A DNA stretch of 64,000 nucleotides from an uncultured Clostridia bacterium (GCA_934167835.1 CAKPLZ010000005.1:1-64000); one strand, 5' to 3'. Positions 20,135 to 29,609 are shown, counted from the first letter of the stretch. Program-made: numbers and translations. The notes: generated by a model not told the origin, from the sequence alone.

Positions 20135-21912
20135 TTATTTTATCATTTTTTTTGCAATTATTATTTTATTTATTTCTTGAATTATTTTGATTTGTTCTTC
20201 CTCGCTTATTCCAGGTGTTTGTTGTTTTTCTATTAATTCTTGTTTTCTATTATCTAGTTTTTCTATTTTATAAGTATTTATAACATTTTTTATTGCTTTT
20301 TCATCATCTTCTATTTTATATTCATCAGCCATAACTTCTGTAAGTCGGCTCAATGCTTCTTCATCATCGCAAAAGGAATTTATTACATTGTTTATATTGC
20401 TATTCCCTTTTTCATATTCCTCATACAATCTCTTAATTATTTTTTTATTGATTTCAGATTTAAAATCTTCTATTTGTATTTCTGTCTTTAGTTTTTCATA
20501 TATATTGTCTTTTTCTTGTACTAATAATGCTATTATTGCCTTTTCTCGTTCTACTAACTTTTTGTCTATATTTTCTTTTTTTATAACTGTTATTGGTCTT
20601 TTTTCTAGAATTTTTGGACTTGTTTTTGTCATTTGCATTTTATTTATTTCGGCATATATTGCCTCTTTGGAAACATTGTATTCTTGTGCAATTTTATCAA
20701 CATATAGTTCCTGCTCAATTTTGCTATCCACGGTTGTTAGTATTTTGGCAGTTTCCTTTAAGAATTTTATTTTGTCACTTACATTTTCTAAATCTAAGCT
20801 TTTTTTCAATACTTTAACTTTAAATTCTACAAGTGAAATTGCATTATCTACAAGTAGATTGAATCTTCCATTTCCATATTTTATAACATACTCATCTGGG
20901 TCCTTAGCGCCTTCCATTTGCAATATTCTAACATCACAGCCAACCTTAGTAAGAATTTCTAATCCCCTCATTGTTGCAGCTTGACCTGCTCCATCTGAAT
21001 CGTAAGATATAATTACTTTTTCTGTATACTTACGAAGTAGCCTTGCTTGTCCCTCTGTAAGTGCTGTTCCGAAGTGATGCTACTACATTTGGTATTCCCC
21101 TTTGGTGAAGTGATACTGCATCCATATAACCCTCTACCATTATTATTTTGCCCATATTAGCGCTTTTGGCAATGTTCATTGCATATAAGTTTCGTCCTTT
21201 AAAATATACTATTCCTTCTTTTGAATTGATATATTTTGGTTTTTCATCTGGTATTAGAGTTCTTCCTCCAAAGGCAATAACACGGTTTCGTATATCTTGA
21301 ATTGGAAACATTAAGCGGTCCTTATACACATCAACATATCCAAAACTCGTTTTCCTTACTAAATTTGATGCAACAATTTCCTCGTCAGTATATCCTTTTT
21401 CTATTAATAGCTTATAAACTTCTGTTCCTCCACCTGAAAAACCAATCATGAATTTCTTTAGTGTTGCATTATCTAGTTTTCGCTTTTTCACATATTCCTG
21501 AGCTTCTTTAGCTGTTGGTTTATATAAATTTTCATGATAAAGTTTTGCAACAAATTCATTTATTTCATATACTTTTTGTTTTAGCATTTCTTGTTTTGCA
21601 TCTTGTTCATTTTCAGATGTTGGTAGTTTTATTCCTGCTTTATCAGCTAAAATTTCTATTGCCTCTTTATAATTTACATTTTCTATTTTGCAGATAAATG
21701 TAATAACATCTCCTCCTACTCCACAGCCAAAACAATGAAAAATTTGTTTATCTGGTGAAACAGAAAAAGAAGACGTTTTTTCTTTATGAAAAGGACATAA
21801 TCCAAAGAAATTACTACCGCTTCTTTTTTAAGATTACATATTGTGAAATTACATCTATAATATCATTATTTGATTTTATTTCATCGATAAGATTTTCGCT
21901 ATATCGAACCAT
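20135..21912 (-). CDS. dnaG: DNA primase DnaG, two +1 recoding sites at CGG
   Basis: 591 aa when joined across two shifts, the normal primase length. The start at 21912 gives MVRYSENLIDEIKSNNDIIDVI. After YVILKKK comes CGG then TAG; skipping C gives GSNFFGLCPFHKEKTSSFSV and the CHC2 zinc finger (CPFH...HCFGC). The catalytic core has VEGYMDAVSLHQRGIP (TOPRIM glutamate). At the second CGG, frame 0 gives a junk tail; skipping C gives VVASLGTALTEGQARLL and ISYDSDGAGQAA (TOPRIM aspartates). The C-terminal helical domain binds DnaB. Neither the zinc finger nor the TOPRIM centre is translatable without recoding. Confidence 0.93.
21069..21071 (-). other. Second CGG +1 recoding site in dnaG
   Basis: Reads TCA CTT C.GGA ACA GCA: S-L-(shift)-G-T-A. 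Gly281 lies in the conserved ASLGTALT motif of the TOPRIM domain. Confidence 0.88.
21817..21819 (-). other. First CGG +1 recoding site in dnaG
   Basis: Reads AAA AAG AAG C.GGT AGT AAT: K-K-K-(shift)-G-S-N. The frame-0 stop TAG follows CGG directly. Gly32 precedes the zinc finger. Confidence 0.88.
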
Positions 21913-22045
21913 ATCTAGCACCTTTCCTATTATATAATATTCGACATAAAGCTTTTTATACCTTCTTTTATTTACATAATTTGTAAATGCATATTTTCTA
22001 GTTTTTGGTTCATAATATTATTATAATTTTTTAGGAGGTGCTCTT

Positions 22046-22147
22046 ATGTCAGAAAATAAAAATAGCAAAAAGAACAAACAAAATAAAAATAGTAGTAGAA
22101 ATAATGAAAGCAATCAAAATGAAAGAACTAATTCTAACTGTAGATAG
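22046..22147 (+). CDS. Small Lys/Asn/Ser-rich protein, unknown
   Basis: 33 aa (MSENKNSKKNKQNKN...), extremely hydrophilic, with no predicted structure. It has a strong TTAGGAGGTG ribosome binding site 6 nt before ATG and its own strong terminator, which is why I call it real despite its size. Such basic, Asn-rich peptides resemble minor spore-core or nucleic-acid-binding proteins, but I recognise no family. It lies between dnaG (divergent) and asd. Confidence 0.55.
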   Translation: MSENKNSKKNKQNKNSSRNNESNQNERTNSNCR

Positions 22148-22162
22148 ATTTATGTTTTAAGT

Positions 22163-22189
22163 AAGATGGCAAAATGCCATCTTTTTTTA
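22163..22189 (+). terminator. Terminator after small ORF
   Basis: AAGATGGCA/TGCCATCTT stem with a 3-nt loop, followed by a T-run. Confidence 0.85.
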
Positions 22190-22230
22190 TATAGTTTTAC
22201 CAAACTCTTTATTTTTTTCTATTTTTGTAA

Positions 22231-22236
22231 TATAAT
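22231..22236 (+). promoter_or_regulatory. -10 element of asd promoter
   Basis: TATAAT lies 27 nt before the asd start codon, followed by a GGAGG ribosome binding site. The matching -35 region is poor (TTTATT). Confidence 0.5.
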
Positions 22237-22262
22237 GTGTTAAGTAATGGAGGTATTAATTT

Positions 22263-23252
22263 ATGAAAGAATATAGATTAGCTTTAGTTGGTGCTACAGG
22301 TTTAGTTGGTAGAACAGCTCTAAAAGTATTAGAAGAAAAAAATTTACCAATTTCAGAATATGCTTTTTTTGCATCAGAACGCTCTGCTGGTAATGTAATT
22401 GAATTATTAGGTAAGGAATATATAGTAAAAAAATTAGATGAACATTCTTTTGATTCAAATTTTGATTTTGCAATTTTTTCAGCAGGTGGAGATGTTTCAA
22501 AGCATTTTGCACCAATTGCAGCTGCTCATGGTACAATTGTTATAGATAATAGTAGTACTTTTAGAATGGACCCTGAAGTGCCTTTAGTTGTTCCTGAAGT
22601 CAACTCAGAAGATATAGAATCAAACTCAAAAATTATTGCAAATCCTAACTGCTCTACAATTCAAGCTGTTGTTGCCCTAAAACCTTTAGATGACAAATAT
22701 AAAATAAAAAGAATTGTATACTCAACATATCAAGCAGTTTCTGGGGCTGGTCAAAAAGGAGTGTTTGATTTACAAGATACTATGCATGGTTTAGAGCCTA
22801 AAAAATTTCCTCATCCAATTGCTAATAATTGTTTGCCACATATCGACGTATTTACAGATAATGGCTACACAAAAGAAGAAATAAAAATGATTAATGAAAC
22901 CAGAAAAATCCTACACAGACCTGATTTAAAAATAACAGCTACTTGTGTGCGTGTTCCTGTAATGAATTCACATAGTGAATCTATTAATGTGGAATTTGAA
23001 AATGATTTTGATTTAGAGGAGTTGAAAGAAGTTTTAAAAAATAGCCCTGGTATTATACTTCAAGATGATCCTTCTCAAAATATATATCCTCTTGCAACAC
23101 AAGCTACTGGAACTGATGAAGTTTACATTGGCAGAATAAGGCGTGATGATAGTGTTCCTTTTGGTGTTAATCTATGGGTTGTTTCAGATAATGCAAGAAA
23201 AGGTGCTGCAAGCAATGCTATTCAAATTATGGAAAAAATAATAAATAAATAA
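22263..23252 (+). CDS. asd: Aspartate-semialdehyde dehydrogenase
   Basis: 329 aa. The N-terminal Rossmann motif is VGATGLVGRTALKVL. The catalytic cysteine is in NPNCSTIQ, and GAGQKG and HRPDLKITATCVRVPV are further family motifs. It reduces aspartyl phosphate to aspartate semialdehyde, feeding lysine/diaminopimelate, threonine and methionine synthesis. It stands alone between terminators on the plus strand, unlike its minus-strand neighbours. It contains no CGG codon and needs no recoding. Confidence 0.95.
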   Translation: MKEYRLALVGATGLVGRTALKVLEEKNLPISEYAFFASERSAGNVIELLGKEYIVKKLDEHSFDSNFDFAIFSAGGDVSKHFAPIAAAHGTIVIDNSSTFRMDPEVPLVVPEVNSEDIESNSKIIANPNCSTIQAVVALKPLDDKYKIKRIVYSTYQAVSGAGQKGVFDLQDTMHGLEPKKFPHPIANNCLPHIDVFTDNGYTKEEIKMINETRKILHRPDLKITATCVRVPVMNSHSESINVEFENDFDLEELKEVLKNSPGIILQDDPSQNIYPLATQATGTDEVYIGRIRRDDSVPFGVNLWVVSDNARKGAASNAIQIMEKIINK

Positions 23253-23258
23253 TCAATG

Positions 23259-23288
23259 ACTTGGCATTTAAGTTATGCCAAGTTTTTT
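23259..23288. terminator. Bidirectional terminator between asd and spoIVB
   Basis: ACTTGGCAT/ATGCCAAGT stem followed by T6 on the plus strand. It serves the two convergent genes and just touches the spoIVB stop codon. Confidence 0.85.
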
Positions 23289-24480
23289 AAGTATTCATTT
23301 GTTTTATCATTGTTTCTCCAAATACAGCATATCCTTGAAGAGGATTATTTACTAAAACATGTGTTACAGCTCCTATGAATTTTCCATTTTGTATTATAGG
23401 AGCTCCACTCATTCCCTGAACAATTCCTCCTGTTTTGCTTATTAACTCTTCGTCTACTATTTCTATTAGCATGCTTTTATTGTCTTCAGTATTATTTTTA
23501 TATATTTTCTTTATTTCAATTTCATATTCTTTTCTTGTTTTTCCATCAATTGTAAGAATTACATTTGCTTTTCCTATTTTTATTTCATCTTTCAGGGCGA
23601 CCTCAATGGCATTTGATTCATTTATTTTAAGCTCAGAAACATCTTTTAAAAATCCATAAATTCCAAAAATAGTATTTTGATTAATTGTTCCTATCACCTT
23701 GTTTTCATTAATTACTCCTTTTATTTCTCCTGGAGTACCTTTTTCTCCTTTTTTAATTTTTGTTATTTGACTTGTAAGAATTTCACCTTTTTCTACTGAA
23801 ATTAGTTTGTCTGTATCTCTATCTACTATTCCATGACCAAGTGTTGCAATTTTTTTAGTTGTTGGTTCATAATATGTTGCTGTTCCAATTCCTACTGCTC
23901 CATCTCTTACCCATAAACCTATTTTATAATCATTTTCTTTTGTTCTTACTGGTTCAATTTTTGTAAGATATTTTGTGCCATCTCTCATATACTCTAGTTC
24001 TATTTTTTCGCCTTCTGAATTATTAACACATTCTATAAGTTTTTCTGTTGTAGTTACTAGCACATTATCTACTGATACAATTAAATCTCCTTCTTTTATT
24101 CCTGTATTTTCGTATGGTTTTTTTCCTTCAACTTCAGTCATTCCAATCACTAAAACACCGTCAGAATAAAGTTTTATGCCTATTGTGTTGCCAAGTGGAA
24201 CTATTTTTGTATTTTTAATTGTACTTACATTTATTTTTTTTACTGGAATTGTATTAAATAGCTTTACTGTAACTGTTTTACTTTCAGTTTTTCCACTATT
24301 ACTTGAAGTTTGAATAACTTTTGTTTGTTCTTCTTCAAAATCTATTCCAAAAATTTTAACTATATTTAATTCTTCACTTTGAAATAATATTATACTTTTT
24401 GGTATACTGGTTATATTAACTGTATATATTAAAATTACAATTAAAACAAGTATTATAAAAATTTTTTTTATAAAATTCAA
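23287..24480 (-). CDS. spoIVB: SpoIVB-type serine peptidase (S55) with PDZ domain
   Basis: 397 aa. There is an N-terminal membrane anchor (about residues 5-22), a PDZ domain around GIKEGDLIVSVDNV, and a peptidase domain with IATLGHGIVDRDT (His) and GGIVQGMSGAPIIQNGKFIGAVTHVLV (Ser). In sporulation SpoIVB is secreted into the intermembrane space and signals SpoIVFB to activate sigma-K. Translation appears to start at TTG 24480; its ribosome binding site (AGGGTGA) lies inside the preceding hairpin, so translation may be structure-controlled. It follows the vWA protein of the pilus-like cluster. Confidence 0.9.
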   Translation of the reverse strand: MNFIKKIFIILVLIVILIYTVNITSIPKSIILFQSEELNIVKIFGIDFEEEQTKVIQTSSNSGKTESKTVTVKLFNTIPVKKINVSTIKNTKIVPLGNTIGIKLYSDGVLVIGMTEVEGKKPYENTGIKEGDLIVSVDNVLVTTTEKLIECVNNSEGEKIELEYMRDGTKYLTKIEPVRTKENDYKIGLWVRDGAVGIGTATYYEPTTKKIATLGHGIVDRDTDKLISVEKGEILTSQITKIKKGEKGTPGEIKGVINENKVIGTINQNTIFGIYGFLKDVSELKINESNAIEVALKDEIKIGKANVILTIDGKTRKEYEIEIKKIYKNNTEDNKSMLIEIVDEELISKTGGIVQGMSGAPIIQNGKFIGAVTHVLVNNPLQGYAVFGETMIKQMNT

Positions 24481-24516
24481 ATATGGTCACCCTAAACTTT
24501 AGGATAACCATATTTT
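24481..24516 (-). terminator. Hairpin between vWA gene and spoIVB, overlapping the spoIVB RBS
   Basis: AATATGGTTATCCTAAA pairs imperfectly with TTTAGGGTGACCATATT. It can end the upstream transcript. It also contains the probable spoIVB Shine-Dalgarno, so it may gate spoIVB translation. Confidence 0.6.
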
Positions 24517-24525
24517 CAAATTTTA

Positions 24526-27432
24526 TTATCTTACATAATATTCAACACAAATGCTTATATCTATACCATTATCTAAATTTAACCTTGTATATATTGCATC
24601 TCTATCTATATACATTATTCCGTCTCTTATACTTAAAATATCTGAATTTGCTGTTGGCATTTGAGTTATTGTAATTTTTTGTTCAACAGACCTTTGTGTT
24701 ACATAAATTGTTATTGGCTTTGTATCTGAAACTTCCATATCTGCTACACTATATCCGCCATTTACTTCTTGAACAATTTCGTAAGATTTTATTGATGAAA
24801 ATGCTCCTTCAAATCTTTCTGCCAAAGTATTATCATAAGCATATAAATAGTCTCCATTTCCAAAGTGATCTACCATTGTTTGAAGGAATTGACTTCTTAC
24901 TGAGCCATTATGTTCATATTGTATTCCATAAAAAGCTTTTACATTATAATTGTTTTTTAAATTGTCTAATTCGCTTAGGATTTTATTTTTTCTAGTTTGA
25001 GCAGTTGCTGAATTTTCTATTGCGTTATCTTCACCATCTGTCATAAAAATTATTGTTTTAGGATTTGATGTTCCATTTTGTGCCATTATTTTAGCTTGCT
25101 CTAAACCTGCTACGAAATCCGTATTTCCGTATTTACCATAGCCTAAATTGATTTTGTTTTTCATTTCATTTAATTCAAATTTTCGTGTAATATGGCCTAT
25201 TTCATTTGCAATTTGGAATGATGCTGGTTGCCCAGTAAAGCTTCCTGAAAATCTTATAAATCCTATATAAAATTGATTTGCTGTTATACCTCCTAATATA
25301 GAATCAAGCATCTGGTAGCAAGCATTTTTGACATTTTGATATACCATTGAGCTTGAATCATCTAGTATAAAAATTACATCTGTATTTTCTACGCTTGTTC
25401 CTATTTTTCTAACTTCAGTTGTAATTCTATTGTTTAATGATGCAATTAATGATTCTTTTTGGTAATATCTTTCTCTTGCAATTGCTTCTGAGTATGATTT
25501 TGTTTGTTTTGCTATAACGTCATTATCAGTTGTTTCTATATAACTTCCTCTATTTACTAAGCAATAGTAACATGCAATTTCTGAGTTTGTATCTTGTGGT
25601 TCATCATGCTTGTAGTAATAAGAAATACCATTATTTTCTTTAACTTCTCTTTTTACATATTCAACACTTCTATAACCTGTATATACTATATTTCCACATT
25701 TTTGGCAATAAACTCTGTGGTAATTTATATCTTGACCTGAGAAGTATAGTTCTCCTGGGTCTACAAATTCTCTGTTTGTTGTGCTTGTTGCAATAGCATA
25801 GTTATTATAGTATTTTTGCCCGATTGGAACTCCTTGGAAAAATGTTATTAATGAAATATTACTAAATACTTGTTCCCATTCTGTTTCTGATAAAATTGGT
25901 AATTTAAAATCATAAGTTTGTCTTCCATAATTTGCAATTGATATGCTTAAGTTGCTTATTACATGTTCTTTCATAACACTTTTTTTATGGTCTACTATTA
26001 AAGAATTTTCTTTTTCTGGGTCGTTATCTACACTGATATCAAAAATTCCATTAACTTCATTTGTTTTGTATTCATATTTTTTGGTTTCAGTATTATACTC
26101 TGTACGGCTATATGTAAGCTTTCCACCTAAATTATCTTTTGTCCAATTTGTGAAGGCATAGGCTTCAACATAATAGCTTATTGCACTAAAATCATCATAT
26201 ATTTCATTCATTGAAAGGCCAAGTTTTTCAACTTGTTCTGATGATAATTTTGTGTCTATTACTTCTTTTTGGTTTTTTACATCATTATTTGAAGGAGCTA
26301 AGCTCATGCACCAAGTGTATCTATCTCTTCCATTTAATACTTGGTAGATTTTTTTATATTCATTATTACTTGTTAAAACTGATACAGACTTATATTTGCA
26401 ACCATCTGAGCCAATTTTTATTTCATTACTTTCACTTAAATAATTTCTTTCATATTTTGAATTGACTGTAAAGAACATTCCAATATCTTCATCAAAATAG
26501 AATTTATCATGATTTGTGTCATATATATATTTAAATGTTTCGTATTTAAATGTTCCATTTTCTTTATACGCTACTTGTTCTGTTAAAACTTCGGTATCTA
26601 TTTTTGTATTATTATATTCTGCATCACTCACTTTTGTATTTACTGTAAAGCTATTTGTTGTTAAATTAATTCTTGGAATTTTTGATGTTGTTGTATTAAA
26701 ATATACAAGATATCCATCTTTTTCTACGCTTTTTCCGCCAACTTTGCCATATACATATATTCTGTTGTCTAAAGTGTAATTTACTACAGCATCTGTAATT
26801 GAACCTTTGGAATATTTTGCTGTATATGAAATATTGTTATTTAATGTGTGTTTATATTCTGTTTTTGCATCTGAAATATCTGTTACAAATGTAATGTTTT
26901 GTGCTGGTTCATCTTTATATTTATAACTTGCCGTTCTAGTTGTCGCACCTGTTTTGGGTTCAAAAATTATTTTACTATCTACCTCATATACATCTGATAT
27001 TTTTCCTGTTTTTTCACTAAAATATAATTGAACTCCATCTTTATTTTGTATTGAAACTGGTAAATATGATGGTGTGTAGATATAGTATGCATCATACATT
27101 GTTAAAACCACTGCCGGAATATAGTTTTCCATATAGTCTTTTGCTGTTCCTGAGATATTTAAGTTATTTGCTAAGCTTGCCATAAATGTATTTACAGCTG
27201 CCATTGCATTATTTCTTTTTGTTGTGCTATTTTTTTTGCTTTCCCAATCTGCCCAGTCTACTGTGTTTACTTCAAAGGCTTTAATTCCCTCTTTTGTAGC
27301 TTCTGCAAGTTTTGTATCATATAAAGCTTGAGTTTCTAAAGTCTTTTTTTGCACGTTTAGGTAATATGATAGAATCATTATTAATGGCACTGTTATAATT
27401 AAAAAGATTATCGCTAAATTTTGAATCTTCAT
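24526..27432 (-). CDS. Large membrane-anchored vWA-domain protein of pilus-like cluster
   Basis: 968 aa. A single N-terminal helix (IIFLIITVPLIMILSYYL) is followed by a long TadE/TadG-like extracellular region. It has a four-cysteine site (CQKCGN near residue 590 and ACYYCL about 50 residues later) that could bind zinc. The vWA domain has MIDAS residues in VIFILDDSSSM and a second acidic site in IIFMTDGEDN. It is the last gene of the Tad-like cluster. In Tad systems TadG-type proteins carry vWA domains and anchor or tip the pilus; that role is inferred here. Confidence 0.75.
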   Translation of the reverse strand: MKIQNLAIIFLIITVPLIMILSYYLNVQKKTLETQALYDTKLAEATKEGIKAFEVNTVDWADWESKKNSTTKRNNAMAAVNTFMASLANNLNISGTAKDYMENYIPAVVLTMYDAYYIYTPSYLPVSIQNKDGVQLYFSEKTGKISDVYEVDSKIIFEPKTGATTRTASYKYKDEPAQNITFVTDISDAKTEYKHTLNNNISYTAKYSKGSITDAVVNYTLDNRIYVYGKVGGKSVEKDGYLVYFNTTTSKIPRINLTTNSFTVNTKVSDAEYNNTKIDTEVLTEQVAYKENGTFKYETFKYIYDTNHDKFYFDEDIGMFFTVNSKYERNYLSESNEIKIGSDGCKYKSVSVLTSNNEYKKIYQVLNGRDRYTWCMSLAPSNNDVKNQKEVIDTKLSSEQVEKLGLSMNEIYDDFSAISYYVEAYAFTNWTKDNLGGKLTYSRTEYNTETKKYEYKTNEVNGIFDISVDNDPEKENSLIVDHKKSVMKEHVISNLSISIANYGRQTYDFKLPILSETEWEQVFSNISLITFFQGVPIGQKYYNNYAIATSTTNREFVDPGELYFSGQDINYHRVYCQKCGNIVYTGYRSVEYVKREVKENNGISYYYKHDEPQDTNSEIACYYCLVNRGSYIETTDNDVIAKQTKSYSEAIARERYYQKESLIASLNNRITTEVRKIGTSVENTDVIFILDDSSSMVYQNVKNACYQMLDSILGGITANQFYIGFIRFSGSFTGQPASFQIANEIGHITRKFELNEMKNKINLGYGKYGNTDFVAGLEQAKIMAQNGTSNPKTIIFMTDGEDNAIENSATAQTRKNKILSELDNLKNNYNVKAFYGIQYEHNGSVRSQFLQTMVDHFGNGDYLYAYDNTLAERFEGAFSSIKSYEIVQEVNGGYSVADMEVSDTKPITIYVTQRSVEQKITITQMPTANSDILSIRDGIMYIDRDAIYTRLNLDNGIDISICVEYYVR

Positions 27433-27456
27433 TTTTTAATCCTTTCTTTTGCTTAT

Positions 27457-27999
27457 TTAGTATATTATTTTGTCGCTTCCTGTATTAAGTACTAACGCTG
27501 CTGATGATGTTCCTATTGTATATGTGTCTTTGTTTATTAGCTTATATATAAAATTTTTAAACTGTGTTCCTATTGTTTGGTTTGTGTTTTTTACTGAAAC
27601 TATTATATAATCGTCCTTCTTTAGTAAGTATTCACCATTTGGGCTATTTTTTATTCCATCTAATATTGTGTTTGTATAAACTGAATAATATTTTGCCTCT
27701 CCAAGTAAATTTTTGTATAGACTTATTGTTTTTCTTGTTGAGTTTTCATCTAATATTTGTGCTTCTATTTGAATATCATAAGAATTACCTGTTGCACTTA
27801 GTTTTGTTATTAATTCATTGTAATTATCTTGTGTTATTTTCCCCTGTGTTGCTGTTTTGTTTACAAAATTTGCAACAACTGTTTGAACTACTGTTTGTGA
27901 TACTTCATCAGACTTATTTGCCATTTCCATTAGCGGAAATATAAACATTAAAACTGTTGCAAGTATAATTCCGATTATTGCCATTATTGTATCAGACAT
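27457..27999 (-). CDS. TadE-like pilin/pseudopilin, paralogue 1
   Basis: 180 aa. The N-terminus MSDTIMAIIGIILATVLMFIFPLM is a membrane helix. The extracellular domain shares the KLSATGNSYDI core, D-x-x-TRK and GTQFKNFIYKL with the adjacent gene (28071-28595), so the two are tandem paralogues. It is probably a minor pseudopilin or anchor of the Tad-like apparatus. No classical prepilin peptidase site (G-F/Y-T-L-x-E) is present. Confidence 0.65.
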   Translation of the reverse strand: MSDTIMAIIGIILATVLMFIFPLMEMANKSDEVSQTVVQTVVANFVNKTATQGKITQDNYNELITKLSATGNSYDIQIEAQILDENSTRKTISLYKNLLGEAKYYSVYTNTILDGIKNSPNGEYLLKKDDYIIVSVKNTNQTIGTQFKNFIYKLINKDTYTIGTSSAALVLNTGSDKIIY

Positions 28000-28030
28000 T
28001 TTCTAGTTTCTCCTCTCTTGCTTTAAAATT

Positions 28031-28054
28031 AGGGCAGATTTTTACTTCTGCCCT
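28031..28054 (-). terminator. Hairpin between the two TadE-like genes
   Basis: AGGGCAGA/TCTGCCCT stem. On the minus strand it is followed by AATTTTAAAG, a weak U-run; possibly a partial terminator setting relative levels. Confidence 0.55.
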
Positions 28055-28070
28055 ATAAAAAATACTTTTT

Positions 28071-28595
28071 TTATTTTCCTGTTGTTGTAACTAATGCTGA
28101 ACTATCTGCTTCTATTACTATAGTATCTTTTCCAAAAGCACTATATAAGAAATTTTTCAATTGTGTACCAAAAGTAACATTGTTATTTTTTACTTTTGCT
28201 AAAACATAATCTCCTTGTTTTAGGTTATAAGCATAATTACTTGTTGCACTTTGTACATCTTTTACTATATCGTTTGTGTATTCTGAATAATAAATATTTT
28301 CACCTATTACGTTTATATTGTCTCCTTTTCTACCTGGATTATCATCAAGTATTTGAACTTCTAATTCTACATCATAAGAATTTCCTGTTGCTGAAAGTTT
28401 TTGCATAAAATTATCATAATTATTCATTGTTATTTTGCCTTCTCTTGCAGCTGTATTAACAAAATCTGATACTATAGTTTGTACTGATGTTTGTGTTATT
28501 GCATCATTTTGGTTTGCTGTTGCCATTAATGGGAATACAAACATTACTACTGCAACAATTACAATTGTTATTATTGTTATAAATGTATCTGACAT
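28071..28595 (-). CDS. TadE-like pilin/pseudopilin, paralogue 2
   Basis: 174 aa, with MSDTFITIITIVIVAVVMFVFPLM as membrane helix. It is co-linear with the 27457-27999 product over its full length (KLSATGNSYDVELEVQILDDN, GTQLKNFLYSAFGKDT). The duplication implies two related subunits in the same structure. It follows the recoded pilin-like gene by 18 nt. Confidence 0.65.
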   Translation of the reverse strand: MSDTFITIITIVIVAVVMFVFPLMATANQNDAITQTSVQTIVSDFVNTAAREGKITMNNYDNFMQKLSATGNSYDVELEVQILDDNPGRKGDNINVIGENIYYSEYTNDIVKDVQSATSNYAYNLKQGDYVLAKVKNNNVTFGTQLKNFLYSAFGKDTIVIEADSSALVTTTGK

Positions 28596-28613
28596 ATCTA
28601 CTCCCTCCTTTAA

Positions 28614-29067
28614 TTATTGTTCTTTGTAATATATATATGTCTTTCTTTCTCCTGGATATATTGTTATTTTTGAGCCATCTGTTCCTGAGATATATTGTCC
28701 ACTTGTTGTTACTTCCACCATGTTTTCTAAATAAATTTTCCCTTTGCTTAAATCGTTTTTTACAATATCTTGCAAAGTTTTTGTGTCTGATGGATATATT
28801 TGTGTGCCGTCTTTTTTCTCTACAAATACCTGTGTTAGGTCATCATCAATGTTATAAAGCATTGCAACAATAGTATCCTCTCCAACTATTCTTCCGTTTA
28901 TCTAAAGTACCTGTTTCCCAAGTGTAATAATTCAATTTATCTGAATTAAATAACACACTATCTGATGTTGTTTTAATTTGACTAATTAAAGAGAAAACTA
29001 TTGTTAATGCTATAATAAAAATTAAAACTGCGCCTGCCATCTTTAATGCATCTGAAGCATTCTCCAT
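28614..29067 (-). CDS. MENAS-type pilin-like protein, +1 recoded at CGG
   Basis: 150 aa when joined. The start at 29067 (MENASDALKMAGAVLIFIIA) matches the MENASKAL start of three neighbours and has GGGAGGAG upstream; an in-frame extension to 29115 is rejected. Frame 0 runs to T-L-D-K, then CGG (28896-28894) and junk (KNSWRGYYCCNAL). Skipping C gives GGA and G-R-I-V-G-E-D-T-I-V-A-M-L-Y, joining the domain that continues IDDDLTQVFVEKKDGTQIYP. It is the least conserved of the recoded genes, so the evidence is structural rather than homology-based. It is probably a minor pilin of the Tad-like cluster. Confidence 0.75.
28894..28896 (-). other. CGG +1 recoding site in pilin-like gene
   Basis: Reads GAT AAA C.GGA AGA ATA: D-K-(shift)-G-R-I. 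The glycine is residue 58 of the joined product. Confidence 0.75.
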
Positions 29068-29139
29068 AATCTTCTCCTCCCGTTTCTTACTTAGCTTATC
29101 CTGAGCATAAAACATATATCACTTATATGCTTTATGTTC

Positions 29140-29166
29140 AGGATAAAATTTTTAAAATTTTATCCT
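29140..29166. terminator. 27-nt perfect palindrome between pilin-like genes
   Basis: AGGATAAAATTTT and its complement about a central T. It is accompanied by a looser inverted repeat (TCCTGAGCATAAA ... TTTATGTTCAGGA) at 29099-29143. It separates the abundant-looking pilin gene (29175-29609) from the next one, probably as a partial terminator. Confidence 0.65.
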
Positions 29167-29174
29167 GCTTTTTA

Positions 29175-29609
29175 CTAATTTTCAGTAACTCTAATTTTTG
29201 AAACATATCCACCTGTTGAGTAAGTTGTTACTTCAATTGTATATGTTTTATTCTTCTTTAATCCTGTTGTTGCTGTTATTACAGTCTTTCCTGCATTTGG
29301 TGCTCCTGCAGCTGGTGCTGATGGATCTAACTCTACAAATTTATCCTGTCCACTTGTTGAAACTCCATTACTTGCATTGCTTGATTTTATTAATCCCATT
29401 AATGATTTTACTTGGCTTGCTGTCATGTTTGTTCCTTCATAAGTTGTGAATTGTGAATTAAATGTTTGTAATGCCATTGTGTCAGCTGTTTTTCCAACTT
29501 CATCAGTTACACTACCTGTTGAGTTCATAACTAATATACCAACACTGATTAATAATATAGCAATTAATATAGCACCTGCTATAATTAAAGCTTTTGAAGC
29601 ATTCTCCAT
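29175..29609 (-). CDS. MENAS-type pilin-like protein, possible major subunit
   Basis: 144 aa. The start at 29609 is chosen over 29615 because GGAGGTGA is then correctly spaced. MENASKALIIAGAILIAILLI is the membrane helix. The outer domain is Thr/Ser/Gly-rich, with A-P-A-A-G-A-P-N-A-G and a C-terminal strand-rich part. The strong ribosome binding site, following palindrome and low-complexity surface fit a major pilin, an inference. The N-terminal motif is shared with the genes at 28614, 30178 and 30645. Confidence 0.65.
   Translation of the reverse strand: MENASKALIIAGAILIAILLISVGILVMNSTGSVTDEVGKTADTMALQTFNSQFTTYEGTNMTASQVKSLMGLIKSSNASNGVSTSGQDKFVELDPSAPAAGAPNAGKTVITATTGLKKNKTYTIEVTTYSTGGYVSKIRVTEN

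Noticed and set aside
29068..29115. In-frame CGG in the 5' extension of the pilin-like gene
   Set aside because: It is part of the ribosome-binding region upstream of the MENAS start.
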